Translations under genes and position numbers: made by a program
Source of the DNA: Desulfomicrobium sp. ZS1
GTDB taxonomy: Bacteria; Desulfobacterota; Desulfovibrionia; Desulfovibrionales; Desulfomicrobiaceae
Length of the DNA stretch: 64,000 nucleotides
Direction: 5' to 3'
Assembly: GCF_024204645.1 (NCBI RefSeq)
Contig: NZ_CP100351.1
Location: 1,736,001 to 1,800,000, forward strand
The notes under the pieces: model-generated
Databases searched by the model: none
Told to the model about the DNA's origin: nothing
Seen by the model: only the letters and a program-made list of their open reading frames with translations
Part shown: one piece after another, positions 33,908-44,180 of the stretch
How the letters are laid out: each line of letters begins with the position of its first letter
How positions within the stretch are numbered: position 1 is the first letter of the stretch

Positions 33908-36900
33908 ATGAAGATCATCGACAATATTAACGATCTACTTGGGGATGATCTAAAGACATCACTGCGCGCGAAAAGCAAGCTCAAGATTGCTGCATCCTGC
34001 TTTTCGATCTATGCTTATGAAGCACTCAAATCGGAGCTTGCGAAGATTGATTCGCTGGAATTCATCTTTACAGCACCGACCTTCATTCCCACCGAAGTCA
34101 CCGACAAGCTGAAAAAAGAGCGTCGAGAATTTTTTATCCCCAAAGCTAACCGGGAACGCAGTCTCTACGGCTCCGAATTTGAAATCCAGCTGCGAAATAA
34201 ACTCACCCAGCGGGCCATCGCCCGGGAGTGCGCTGAATGGATGCGGCGCAAAGCCAATTTCCGCTCCAACAAAACAAAATCTTCGATGCAACAGTTTGCC
34301 TGCATCCAGGGTCCGGAGTTGGACACCGCATATATGCCATTGCATGGATTCACAGCTGTGGACTTGGGATATCAGCAAGGAGACGCAGTTTCTAATATAG
34401 TTAACCGTGTTGATGAGAAAGTTTTTACCTCTACATACCTCCAGCTTTTTGACCAAATCTGGAATGATCCTACCAAACTTGAAGACGTGACAGCAGCGAT
34501 CTGCGATCATATTGCATCTGTCTATCAAGAAAATTCTCCAGAACGAATTTATTTTCTGATACTTTACAATATCTTCAACGATTTCCTCAATGATATTGAT
34601 GAAGACGTGCTACCCAACGACCGCACTGGTTATCTGGATACGCTCGTATGGAACAAGCTTTTCAACTTTCAACGTGACGCCGCCATAGGCATTATCAACA
34701 AGCTGGAGACCTTTAACGGCTGCATACTTGCTGACAGCGTAGGCCTTGGCAAAACTTTTACCGCCCTGGCCGTTGTAAAATATTACGAGCTACGGAACCG
34801 TTCAGTGCTAGTCCTGTGCCCGAAAAAGCTCGCGGACAACTGGCTGAACTACAACCGCAACCTGACGACAAATATCTTCTCCAAAGATCGCTTTAACTAC
34901 GACGTCCTTTGCCATACGGACCTTTCCCGCACCTCGGGAGAGTCGTTCGGCATTCCTCTGAACCGCGTTAACTGGGGCAATTATGATCTGGTCGTCATCG
35001 ACGAATCGCATAACTTTCGAAACAACGATGCCGTAAAGGACCGGGAAACCCGCTACCAGAAACTTATGAACCAGGTCGTCCGACAAGGCGTTAAAACGAA
35101 GGTTTTGATGCTGTCCGCCACCCCGGTTAATAACCGCTTCAACGATCTGCGCAATCAACTCGCGCTGGCTTACGAAGGCGATTCTGAAAATCTCAGCAAG
35201 AAGCTGCGCACAGGCAGATCGGTGGAAGAAATCTTCCGGAATGCCCAAGCGACATTCAACCAGTGGTCCAAATTGGCACCGGAAGATCGGACGTCGAAAG
35301 CGATTCTGGACTCCCTTGATTTTGACTTTTTTGAACTACTGGACAGCGTAACTATTGCCCGTTCACGAAAGCACATCCAGACCTTCTACGATACCAGTGA
35401 TATTGGACAGTTTCCCGAGCGTCGCAAGCCGTTGTCATTTCACTCGCCACTGACCGGGCGCACAGATGTAATGAGCTTCAACGAAATCTTTGAACAACTC
35501 TCGCTGCTCAAACTCGCTGTGTACGCCCCAATCAGCTACATTCTGCCCAGTAGACTCAAAAAATATGAAGACCTGTATGACACGCTTGTGGAAGGCGGTA
35601 AAAGAAGGCTCAAGCAGGCAGACCGCGAACAAAGTCTACAGGCGTTAATGACGACCAACTTGCTCAAACGTCTTGAAAGTTCTGTTGAGGCGTTTCGACT
35701 GACTCTTACAAGTCTGCAAGGCAATCACACTCGCACCTTGAACAAAATCGATTCGTTCAAAGCTGCAGGCGTTGCTGACAGCGTCTCTGACTGGACCGAT
35801 AGCATGGTCAATCTAGAAGCGGAGGAGGACGATATTCCACTGGGGGATTCGGAGATCGGCGGCAAGGTCAAAATCAACCTTGCCGATATGGACCTCCCTT
35901 CTTGGGAGCACGACCTGAAGGTTGATCTGGAAGTTATTAATGCCTTGCTGACCTCCATGGCTAAGGTCACACCCAAGGACGATTCCAAACTCCAACACCT
36001 GAAAGGCCTGATTCTTAGCAAAATTCAAAACCCCATCAATGAAGGTAATAAAAAAGTCCTCCTTTTTACAGCCTTCGCGGACACAGCCAATTACCTATAC
36101 AACAATCTTGCTCCTGCCATATTGACAACACATGGGCTCCACACCGGAAAAGTCACTGGCAAAGATGCGCCAAAATCAACGCTCAAAAAAAACTATGATT
36201 TTCAATCCTTGCTGACGCTTTTCTCACCCCGCGCCAAGGAAAAGGCTCAAGTGTTGCCAAAAGAGCCGGCCGAACTGGACCTGCTTATCGGCACCGATTG
36301 CATCTCCGAAGGACAGAACCTTCAGGACTGCGATTACCTGATCAACTACGACATCCACTGGAACCCGGTCCGCATTATTCAGCGATTTGGCCGCATCGAC
36401 CGCATTGGCTCTATAAATAAAACTATCCAGTTGGTGAACTACTGGCCCGATATTTCTCTGGATGAATACATCAACCTCAAGGAACGAGTCGAAAACAGGA
36501 TGGTTATTGCCGACGTAACGGCCACCGGCGACGACAACGTCCTCACAGCAAAAAGCAGCGAGATTTCATATCGTAAAGAACAGCTCCGCCGTCTGCAGGA
36601 AGAAGTGATTGAACTGGAAGATCTAAAGACGGGCGTATCCATCACCGATCTCGGCCTGAACGACTTCCGGATGGACCTGCTGAACTATGTCAAAACCAAT
36701 GGCGACCTTGCCAATGTGCCGGGTGGCATGCATGCGGTCGTCCCAGCCCGACCCTCAATGGGATTGCACCCCGGTGTCATCTTTGCCCTGCGTAACCGCA
36801 ACGATGCGGTCAATATCAATCAGCAAAACCGGCTGCATCCCTACTACCTGATCTATATCTCTAACGACGGCCAGGTCATCGCAAACCACACCGAGGTCAA

Positions 36901-37177
36901 AACACTGCTCGACCTGGTGCGAGCCAGCTGCAAGGGACAATCGGAGCCCATTCAGGACGTCTGCCGACTCTTCAATCAACAAACGGACGAAGGTCGAAAC
37001 ATGAAGACTTGTTCCGACCTACTGAGTACAGCAATCCGTTCAATGATCGACGTCAAGGAGGAGAAGGATCTGGACAGCCTATTCTCTGGCGGCAAAACCA
37101 CGGCCCTAGTGAACACCATTGCTGGACTAGACGATTTTGAACTCGTCGCCTTTCTCGTAGTGCAAGAGGAAGGATGA
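33908..37177 (+). CDS. SNF2-like helicase of an extended type III R-M operon
   Basis: The 1089-residue protein has a superfamily 2 helicase core: Walker A DSVGLGKT (Lys282), box D365-E-S-H368, motif III SATPVNN, and motif VI in HWNPVRIIQRFGRIDRIGS. The first 200 residues look like the phospholipase-D-like region found in related helicases, but I do not see an intact HKD motif. It overlaps the DUF4391 gene by four bases and is followed by mod and res. Helicase-DUF4391-Mod-Res is a recurrent gene order in bacterial defence loci. It may help translocation or sensing; its role is not established. Confidence 0.8.
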   Translation: MKIIDNINDLLGDDLKTSLRAKSKLKIAASCFSIYAYEALKSELAKIDSLEFIFTAPTFIPTEVTDKLKKERREFFIPKANRERSLYGSEFEIQLRNKLTQRAIARECAEWMRRKANFRSNKTKSSMQQFACIQGPELDTAYMPLHGFTAVDLGYQQGDAVSNIVNRVDEKVFTSTYLQLFDQIWNDPTKLEDVTAAICDHIASVYQENSPERIYFLILYNIFNDFLNDIDEDVLPNDRTGYLDTLVWNKLFNFQRDAAIGIINKLETFNGCILADSVGLGKTFTALAVVKYYELRNRSVLVLCPKKLADNWLNYNRNLTTNIFSKDRFNYDVLCHTDLSRTSGESFGIPLNRVNWGNYDLVVIDESHNFRNNDAVKDRETRYQKLMNQVVRQGVKTKVLMLSATPVNNRFNDLRNQLALAYEGDSENLSKKLRTGRSVEEIFRNAQATFNQWSKLAPEDRTSKAILDSLDFDFFELLDSVTIARSRKHIQTFYDTSDIGQFPERRKPLSFHSPLTGRTDVMSFNEIFEQLSLLKLAVYAPISYILPSRLKKYEDLYDTLVEGGKRRLKQADREQSLQALMTTNLLKRLESSVEAFRLTLTSLQGNHTRTLNKIDSFKAAGVADSVSDWTDSMVNLEAEEDDIPLGDSEIGGKVKINLADMDLPSWEHDLKVDLEVINALLTSMAKVTPKDDSKLQHLKGLILSKIQNPINEGNKKVLLFTAFADTANYLYNNLAPAILTTHGLHTGKVTGKDAPKSTLKKNYDFQSLLTLFSPRAKEKAQVLPKEPAELDLLIGTDCISEGQNLQDCDYLINYDIHWNPVRIIQRFGRIDRIGSINKTIQLVNYWPDISLDEYINLKERVENRMVIADVTATGDDNVLTAKSSEISYRKEQLRRLQEEVIELEDLKTGVSITDLGLNDFRMDLLNYVKTNGDLANVPGGMHAVVPARPSMGLHPGVIFALRNRNDAVNINQQNRLHPYYLIYISNDGQVIANHTEVKTLLDLVRASCKGQSEPIQDVCRLFNQQTDEGRNMKTCSDLLSTAIRSMIDVKEEKDLDSLFSGGKTTALVNTIAGLDDFELVAFLVVQEEG

Positions 37178-37848
37178 CTGCCGTGCTCTTCGATTATCCA
37201 AAGAATGCCGCCTTCGGGCGCGTGCTGCCCAAGAATAAAATTTATGAGCATGGAAGCCCAAGCGCTGCCGTCAAGCAGTTGTTTGTCCGGCAGATCGACC
37301 AGATTGTCTGGCAGCACAAGCTTGCCCCGGAGACAGTCAACCTGAAGGCATCAAAGGCCGTGCCTGAAATCCAGATCTTCAGCATCACGCTCAAAGGGGA
37401 CGAGCTCAAGCCCGAGGTGCTGCAATGCATTGACCTGGCCATTCCCTTCCCGATCATTTTTGAGCTTCGGTTCGACGGGAAAGTAAAACCTGTCGCCGCC
37501 TTCAAGCGGCCGAGTGAAGCGGATACCAGCAAGTGGGTCATCAGCGAATATTTTGATGGCGACTGGACTGCTGCCGATTCGTCACGCAAGCCCTTGCCGA
37601 TGGTTTTTGACCTCGAGGCGCTTTACGGCCATTTGCTGCTGCCCCTGATGCCGTACCCGGCACGGCCGGGCGAAGACCTGCAAGTGCGGGTAGAACGGAT
37701 GGAACGCATTCGGCTCAAGCAGCGGGAGTTGGAGCGTTGTGAGGCCCGACTCCGCAAAGAGAAACAATTTAATCGCAAAGTCGCGATTAACGCCGATCTA
37801 CGTGAACTGAAAAATGAACTTGAAAATTTGACCATTCGCTCTCTGTAA
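37174..37848 (+). CDS. DUF4391 domain protein
   Basis: The 224-residue protein starts at an ATG that overlaps the helicase stop (ATGA). The core contains the DUF4391-like segments IQIFSITLKGDELKPEVLQ and FPIIFELRFDGKVKPVAAF, then a C-terminal charged coiled coil (RMERIRLKQRELERCEARL). DUF4391 proteins are found between helicase and type III methylase genes; no activity is known to me. It probably acts with the helicase as part of the operon. Confidence 0.75.
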   Translation: MTAVLFDYPKNAAFGRVLPKNKIYEHGSPSAAVKQLFVRQIDQIVWQHKLAPETVNLKASKAVPEIQIFSITLKGDELKPEVLQCIDLAIPFPIIFELRFDGKVKPVAAFKRPSEADTSKWVISEYFDGDWTAADSSRKPLPMVFDLEALYGHLLLPLMPYPARPGEDLQVRVERMERIRLKQRELERCEARLRKEKQFNRKVAINADLRELKNELENLTIRSL

Positions 37849-37884
37849 GTTGAACGATAGTCACGCCCCAAAGGATGGACATTG

Positions 37885-39990
37885 ATGGAAAAGATGAAAA
37901 TGCACTCCCCGAACCTGACCCAGGAGAACATAACCCGTATCCGTGAGCTGTTTCCAGGCTGCGTGACAGAAGCTCTGGGAAAAGACGGCCAGTTGAAGCT
38001 GGCAGTGGACTTTGACCAGCTGCGGCAGGAGTTATCCGAGTCCATCGTAGAGGGTCCACAGGAGCGTTTCCACCTCAACTGGCCTGGTAAGCGTGAGGCA
38101 CTGCTCACTGCCAATACACCCATCGCCAAGACCTTGCGCCCCTGCCGGGAAGAGAGTGTAGATTTCGATGCTACAAAGAACCTGTTTATTGAGGGTGATA
38201 ACCTGGAGGCATTGAAGCTGCTCCAGGAGACCTACCTCGGCAAGGTCAAGATGATCTACATCGACCCGCCATACAACACTGGTAAGGATTTTATTTACAA
38301 AGACAATTTCGCCACCTCGAAAAAGGAATTTGAAATTGCCAGCGGCGAACGAACTGAAGAGGGAGGAAGGCTTGTCAGCAATCCGGAAAGCCGAGGACGT
38401 TTCCATTCGGACTGGCTCACCATGATTTATCCACGCCTCTCTGTTGCAAAGCGCCTCCTGAGCGACGAGGGCCTCATCTTTATTAGCATTGATGACGCAG
38501 AACAGGCGTCATTAAGAAAGGTCTGTGACCAAGTTTTTGGGGAACAAAACTTTGTAGCGCAGCTCGTCTGGGAAAAAGGCCGAAAGAACGACGCAAAGTT
38601 CTTTTCAGTCGGGCATGAGTACATGCTTGTCTATGCGCGGAACATTATATTTCTCAGGGGGCGAGGTGAAATTTGGCGTGAGGAAAAACCGGGAGCCAGG
38701 GAGATTTGGGAGGAATTCTTGCGACTCAAGGGGATTCACAATGAAAACTACAGTGCTATTGAAACGGATTTAAGCCAATGGTACTCCGACCTGCCAAAGA
38801 ACCACCCTGCAAAGAAATGGGCGAGATACAAGCGAGTTGATCAATATGGCCCTTGGCGTGACCGTGACATTTCTTGGCCAGGTGGAGACGGGCCAAAATA
38901 CGACGTTATTCACCCTGTAACGAAACAACCTTGTAAAGTTCCTGAACGCGGATGGATTTACGCATCTCCTGAAGAAATGCAGCGCCAAATTAAACTTGGC
39001 TTGGTCGAATTCCGAGAGGACCATGCGGAGCCTCCCTTTCGCAAGGCTCACATTCGGCCGATTCCTGAAGAGAGCCAAGAAGATATGGATGAAGGCAATG
39101 TCGAAGCTGATGAAGGAAACGAGGATACCGAATTTGCTACCCAGGTCCGCGGATCATATTTCTACAAACAATCCCAGGTTGCGGTGAAGTACCTCCGGAA
39201 TTTAATGGGGGCAAAAGTATTCAGCAACCCAAAAGACCACGAAGAGCTTGCTCGCTTGATCGAGTATGTAACGCCGCGTGACCACAATGCCATCATAATG
39301 GATTTCTTTGCCGGATCAGCTAGCACCGCCGAGGCAGTCTTAAAAGCAAATGCGGCATACGGAACAAATCACCGATTTATTATGGTGCAATTGCCAGAAT
39401 CTCTCGAAGATGCTTTGGCTTCAACCACCGGCACTGCGAAGAAGACTGTTCAGACAGCCATAAAAATGCTTAACAAAGCAGGACGACCACTTTTTCTCTC
39501 GGAGGTTTCTAAAGAACGTGTCCGGCTAGCCGGAGTGAAAGCATTAGCGGATGGTGGTCACGCAGACTGGAAAAAAGATATCGGCTTCCGCGTCCTTAAA
39601 ATCGACTCATCCAACATGGCAGATGTCTACTATACTCCTGACGCTGCAGATCAGAGCAAATTTCAATACTACGTGGACAACATCAAACCAGACCGTAAGC
39701 CTGAAGACCTGCTCTTCCAGGTATTGCTGGACTGGGGCGTGGATCTGTCACTACCCATCCGAAAAGAGACCATCCAGGGTAAGACCGTCTTCTTTGTCAA
39801 TGAGTCTCCCTACGATCTTGTGGCCTGCTTCGATACCGGCGTGAATGAGGATCTGGTCAAAGAACTTGCCCAGTTTGAGCCGTTGCGGGTTGTGTTCCGT
39901 GACGCAGGCTTTGCCACTGACTCCGCCAAGATCAATGTGGAACAGATCTTCAAGCAGATGTCCCCTGGCACTGACGTGAAATCGATTTAG
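37885..39990 (+). CDS. Type III restriction-modification DNA adenine methylase (Mod)
   Basis: The 701-residue protein is a beta-class N6-adenine methyltransferase: motif IV D127-P-P-Y130 comes first and the SAM-binding motif I FFAGSASTAEAVL (residues 474-486) lies far downstream, with the target-recognition region between. FIEGDNLEALKLLQETYLGKVK is the usual Mod N-terminal block. Mod gives sequence specificity and protects host DNA. ATG 37885 has AAGGA at nine bases; a TTG just before it is also possible. res follows 12 bases later. Confidence 0.93.
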   Translation: MEKMKMHSPNLTQENITRIRELFPGCVTEALGKDGQLKLAVDFDQLRQELSESIVEGPQERFHLNWPGKREALLTANTPIAKTLRPCREESVDFDATKNLFIEGDNLEALKLLQETYLGKVKMIYIDPPYNTGKDFIYKDNFATSKKEFEIASGERTEEGGRLVSNPESRGRFHSDWLTMIYPRLSVAKRLLSDEGLIFISIDDAEQASLRKVCDQVFGEQNFVAQLVWEKGRKNDAKFFSVGHEYMLVYARNIIFLRGRGEIWREEKPGAREIWEEFLRLKGIHNENYSAIETDLSQWYSDLPKNHPAKKWARYKRVDQYGPWRDRDISWPGGDGPKYDVIHPVTKQPCKVPERGWIYASPEEMQRQIKLGLVEFREDHAEPPFRKAHIRPIPEESQEDMDEGNVEADEGNEDTEFATQVRGSYFYKQSQVAVKYLRNLMGAKVFSNPKDHEELARLIEYVTPRDHNAIIMDFFAGSASTAEAVLKANAAYGTNHRFIMVQLPESLEDALASTTGTAKKTVQTAIKMLNKAGRPLFLSEVSKERVRLAGVKALADGGHADWKKDIGFRVLKIDSSNMADVYYTPDAADQSKFQYYVDNIKPDRKPEDLLFQVLLDWGVDLSLPIRKETIQGKTVFFVNESPYDLVACFDTGVNEDLVKELAQFEPLRVVFRDAGFATDSAKINVEQIFKQMSPGTDVKSI

Positions 39991-40002
39991 GGAGGGCTTG
40001 GC

Positions 40003-43000
40003 ATGAAACTGAAGTTTAAAGTCCAGCCCTATCAGACCAGCGCGGTTGAATCCGTGGTCGATTGCTTTGCAGGGCAGGTGAATACCGCAAGTCTTGCCTA
40101 CCGACTTGATCCTGGTGTGAACAAAAAGCTGTTGGCACAGGGATCGACTTTGCCGGGGATTAATTTTGATGTTGAGCAAACCGGCTTCAAAAATGCAAAT
40201 ATCCAACTGACCGATGCCCAACTGCTGACCAATATCCAGACCGTTCAGCGTCGTCAGAACCTACCGTTGTCTGACAATCTGGTCTCAAGCGCCGGATGCA
40301 AGGTAAATCTTGATGTGGAGATGGAAACCGGGACCGGCAAGACATACTGCTACGTCAAAACCTTCTTCGAAATGAACAAGCGATACGGCTGGACCAAGTT
40401 CATCGTGGTGGTGCCCAGCATTGCCATCCGTGAAGGCGTGCTCAAATCACTGGAGATTACCGCCGAACATTTCACCGAAAGCTACGGCAAGAAGGCTCGC
40501 TTCTTTGCCTATAATTCCAGGCAACTGCACCATCTGGAGAGTTTCTCCTCCGATGCGAACATCAACGTCATGGTCATCAATATCCAGGCGTTTAACGCTA
40601 CAGGCAAGGATAACCGCCGCATCTATGACGAACTGGACGACTTCCAATCGCGCAGGCCCATCGATGTGATTAGTAGTAACCGTCCCATCCTGATCCTGGA
40701 TGAGCCACAAAAGATGGAAGGCTCGAAAACGCTGGAGGCATTGACCAAGTTCAAACCGCTGATGATTCTACGTTACTCGGCCACCCACCGGACCACACAC
40801 AACAAGATCCACCGCCTCGACGCTCTGGACGCCTATAACCAGAAGCTGGTGAAGAAAATCGCAGTGCGTGGTATCGCCGTAAAGGGACTGGCTGGCACTA
40901 CGGCATATCTCTATCTGGAATCCATTGAGATATCCAAAAAAACGCCAGTTGCCCGAATCGAGATGGAAGTGCGCCAAGGATCCGGCATTAAGCGGATTGT
41001 CAAGCGCTTGGAACAAGGCACGGACCTGTTCGTTGAGTCAAACGAGCTGGATCAATATCGAGGCTTTGTCATTGCCCAGATCGACGCCACCAAGGATACA
41101 GTGGACTTTACTAATGGCTATGTTCTGAGTCCTGGCGATGCAACCGGTGATGTAACGGAAATGGCTATCCGGCGGATTCAAATTCGGGAGACGATCAGGG
41201 CCCATCTTGAGAAAGAGCGGGTACTCTTTACCCTGGGTGTCAAGGTACTGTCCCTTTTCTTCATCGACGAGGTGGTCAAATACCGGGACTATAGTCAGGC
41301 CGATGAACAGGGAGAGTACGCCAGAATTTTTGAAGAAGAATACGAACGACTTAAAGCTGAATATCTGAGCCTTCTTCCCTTGGATGGCGGGATCTACCAC
41401 GAATATTTGAAAAGCATTTCCGTTGGACGTACTCACAACGGTTACTTCTCCATCGACAAGAAAACCAAGAAGCTTACCGATCCGACTTTCAAGACCCGTG
41501 GGGAAGAGGCCGGACTTTCCGATGACGTGGATGCCTACGATTTGATCTTGAAGGACAAGGAATCGCTTCTGCTGTTTCCATCCCCGCTCGACAGTAAAGA
41601 GGCCCGAAGAAAAAAAGAAGTTCGTTTTATTTTCTCTCATTCCGCGTTGAGAGAAGGTTGGGACAACCCCAATGTTTTCACATTGTGCATGCTCAAACAC
41701 AGCGACAACACGATTTCGCGTCGCCAGGAAGTGGGGCGTGGTTTGCGAATCAGTGTCAACCAACATGGGGATCGCGCGGACAACCCGGCTACGGTCCATG
41801 ATGTGAACGTCCTGACCGTTGTTGCCAGCGAGAGTTACAAGGACTTTGTCGGAAATCTTCAGCGAGAGATCAGCGAATCCCTATCTGAACGTCCACGGAA
41901 GGCAGACGAAGCCTATTTCACCGGGAAGGTCATCACCACGGAAACCGGTACGGTGGAAATTACCCCGGTCATGGCCAAACAGATATACAAGTACCTGCTC
42001 AAAAACGACTATACCGATGACGCAGATCAGGTCGCCGAAGCCTACCACGAAGCAAAAGCCAACGGGACCCTGGCGGCACTTCCGCCCGAGCTTGCTCCTC
42101 ATGCGGAGCAGATTTTTAGCCTGATCGACAGCGTCTTCAGCGAGTCCCAACTGCCCGTTCCTGAAAATGCCAACAAGACGAAAGTCAATCCCATCAATAA
42201 CGTCAATTTCCAGAAGAAAGAATTTCAGGCTCTATGGAGTCGGATCAACCAGAAAGCGGTTTACCGCGTTGAATTCGATTCCAACGAGCTGATTACTAAC
42301 AGCATCGAGGCTCTCAACGAAAAGCTTGAGGTCACCCCCCTTCAGTATACAATTCACACTGGTATCCAGAACGACGCAATCACCGATGATGAGTTGAAGC
42401 ATGGAGACAGCTTTCACCTCACTGGAACCAATATTGAAACACATAATGCATCTGTACACTCCATGGTCACCTACGACCTGCTGGGCAAACTTGCCGAAAA
42501 CACGCAGCTAACCAGAAAAACAATTGCCACTATATTGGTTGGAATCAATCCAGGAGCATTTGCCCAATTCAAAGAAAATCCAGAACAATTCATTGAGCTG
42601 GCATCACGGCTGATCAATGAACAAAAGGCCGCTACCGTTGTGGAACGACTCAGTTACGACGCCGTTGAAGACTCCCACGACATAGGCATTTTTTCCGCAA
42701 ATCCGACCAAGTACGACTTCACCCATGCGGGTAACAAACTGGAAAAACACATCTACGACTACGTGGTTACGGATTCCAAAGTGGAACGAAATTTCGTAAC
42801 GGAACTGGATACAAGTGATGATGTTGTCGTCTACGCAAAGCTCCCCAAAGGCTTCTTCATCCCAACCCCTGTAGGTAACTACAATCCAGACTGGGCCATT
42901 TCCTTCAAGGAAGGCAAGGTTAAGCACATTTACTTTGTAGCGGAAACAAAAGGCTCTCTCTCCACTTTAGATCTGCGTGGAATTGAAAATAACAAGATCG

Positions 43001-43125
43001 AATGTGCAAGAAAGTTTTTCGAAATGCTCAATAAAAAGCATGAAGAAAAACATGTAAAATACGACGTGGTGACGAGCTTTGGGAAACTGATGTCGATTGT
43101 TGGAAAAGCTCAAGGACTCGGATAA
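40003..43125 (+). CDS. Type III restriction enzyme Res subunit
   Basis: The 1040-residue protein joins an SF2 helicase to a C-terminal nuclease. Visible motifs: Walker A METGTGKT (Lys113), DEAD-like D233-E-P-Q, motif III SATH, motif V/VI around [20 protein letters not shown] and [10 protein letters not shown], and a PD-(D/E)XK nuclease with Asp963 (YNPDWAI) and Glu981-Thr-Lys983. It cleaves unmodified DNA after contact between head-to-head sites. All key residues are intact. A GGAGG site precedes ATG 40003. Confidence 0.93.
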   Translation: MKLKFKVQPYQTSAVESVVDCFAGQVNTASLAYRLDPGVNKKLLAQGSTLPGINFDVEQTGFKNANIQLTDAQLLTNIQTVQRRQNLPLSDNLVSSAGCKVNLDVEMETGTGKTYCYVKTFFEMNKRYGWTKFIVVVPSIAIREGVLKSLEITAEHFTESYGKKARFFAYNSRQLHHLESFSSDANINVMVINIQAFNATGKDNRRIYDELDDFQSRRPIDVISSNRPILILDEPQKMEGSKTLEALTKFKPLMILRYSATHRTTHNKIHRLDALDAYNQKLVKKIAVRGIAVKGLAGTTAYLYLESIEISKKTPVARIEMEVRQGSGIKRIVKRLEQGTDLFVESNELDQYRGFVIAQIDATKDTVDFTNGYVLSPGDATGDVTEMAIRRIQIRETIRAHLEKERVLFTLGVKVLSLFFIDEVVKYRDYSQADEQGEYARIFEEEYERLKAEYLSLLPLDGGIYHEYLKSISVGRTHNGYFSIDKKTKKLTDPTFKTRGEEAGLSDDVDAYDLILKDKESLLLFPSPLDSKEARRKKEVRFIFSHSALREGWDNPNVFTLCMLKHSDNTISRRQEVGRGLRISVNQHGDRADNPATVHDVNVLTVVASESYKDFVGNLQREISESLSERPRKADEAYFTGKVITTETGTVEITPVMAKQIYKYLLKNDYTDDADQVAEAYHEAKANGTLAALPPELAPHAEQIFSLIDSVFSESQLPVPENANKTKVNPINNVNFQKKEFQALWSRINQKAVYRVEFDSNELITNSIEALNEKLEVTPLQYTIHTGIQNDAITDDELKHGDSFHLTGTNIETHNASVHSMVTYDLLGKLAENTQLTRKTIATILVGINPGAFAQFKENPEQFIELASRLINEQKAATVVERLSYDAVEDSHDIGIFSANPTKYDFTHAGNKLEKHIYDYVVTDSKVERNFVTELDTSDDVVVYAKLPKGFFIPTPVGNYNPDWAISFKEGKVKHIYFVAETKGSLSTLDLRGIENNKIECARKFFEMLNKKHEEKHVKYDVVTSFGKLMSIVGKAQGLG

Positions 43126-43152
43126 CTGATTCACATTAGGTGAGGATTTGTA

Positions 43153-44115
43153 ATGCCTTTAGATCTTTCAGACACTCTTGTTGTAGGAATATCAGCAACC
43201 GCTCTTTTTGATCTGAAAGAAAGCGACGCTCTTTTTCAAGAAACTTCAAAGTCAGATCCAGATAACGCAATCGAAATATATCGAAATTATATGATGGAAA
43301 CAGAGGATATCCCTTTAAATCATGGAACGGGGTTCCCTCTTGTCAATGCATTACTGAATTTGAATCAATACCAGAAAGAAAATGAACCTCCGCTAGTCGA
43401 AGTAGTTATAATGTCAAAAAATAGTCCAGACACTGGAATTCGAATTTTAAAATCTATACGTCATCACAAGGTAGCAATCACGCGATCTGCATTTACTGCT
43501 GGGGAAAGTGTTGTAGATTATCTCGAAGCTTTTGACGTAGACCTGTTTCTCACAACATCAATAAAAGATGCCCAAAGAGTTATTGATAGCAGGTTCTGTG
43601 CAGCAGCTGTCGTCAAAAACCCACCAGAAGGCATATCCAATATGCCAGACAATCAAGTCCGCCTAGCTTTTGATGGAGATGCTGTTATTTTTGATGACAG
43701 TAGCGAGATCGTATACAAAACTATGGGATTAAGCGAATTTCATAAGCAAGAAAATGACAATCATGACATCCCTCTTGCTGAAGGACCGTATGCAACTTTC
43801 TTAAAAAAGCTATCTCGACTTCAAGACAGGCTGCCAATGCGTGTAGAATACTCACCAGTAAGAATTGCTCTAGTCACGGCAAGAAATTCACCTGCTGAAT
43901 TACGAGTAATCAAAACACTTCGTCATTGGGGCGTGTATGTTGACGAAGCCTTTTTTCTTGGTGGTGTTGAAAAATCAAAGGTATTGAAAGCTTTTAAACC
44001 ACATATTTTCTTTGATGACCAAGAAATTCACCTTGAAGCAGCCGCAAAATCTGTCCCATCAGGCCGCGTTCCCTATGCCAGTGAATCTCCATTAAACACG
44101 CCTTCAGATGAGTGA
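43153..44115 (+). CDS. Cytosolic-type 5'-nucleotidase (PF06189 family)
   Basis: The 320-residue protein resembles cytosolic 5'-nucleotidase I: an N-terminal VVGISATALFDLKESDALF, LNHGTGFPLVNALLNLN, VEVVIMSKNSPDTGIRILKS, then ITRSAFTAGE, and the haloacid-dehalogenase-type acid pair in AFDGDAVIFDDSSEIVY. Members dephosphorylate AMP, IMP or dNMPs. It follows res by 27 bases in the same direction with a GAGG ribosome site, and precedes the GmrSD-like gene, so it is probably co-transcribed with the restriction genes. A defence role by nucleotide depletion is only inferred. Confidence 0.8.
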   Translation: MPLDLSDTLVVGISATALFDLKESDALFQETSKSDPDNAIEIYRNYMMETEDIPLNHGTGFPLVNALLNLNQYQKENEPPLVEVVIMSKNSPDTGIRILKSIRHHKVAITRSAFTAGESVVDYLEAFDVDLFLTTSIKDAQRVIDSRFCAAAVVKNPPEGISNMPDNQVRLAFDGDAVIFDDSSEIVYKTMGLSEFHKQENDNHDIPLAEGPYATFLKKLSRLQDRLPMRVEYSPVRIALVTARNSPAELRVIKTLRHWGVYVDEAFFLGGVEKSKVLKAFKPHIFFDDQEIHLEAAAKSVPSGRVPYASESPLNTPSDE

Positions 44116-44180
44116 TAGCGACATATTGAACATTCACACAATCAGACGACCAGACGACTGCTCTATTCCAAGGACTCTAA

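Noticed and set aside
33908-34600. Active phospholipase-D domain at the helicase N-terminus
   Set aside because: The general layout is reminiscent of PLD-like regions in related helicases, but no HxKxxxxD motif is visible, so activity is not claimed.
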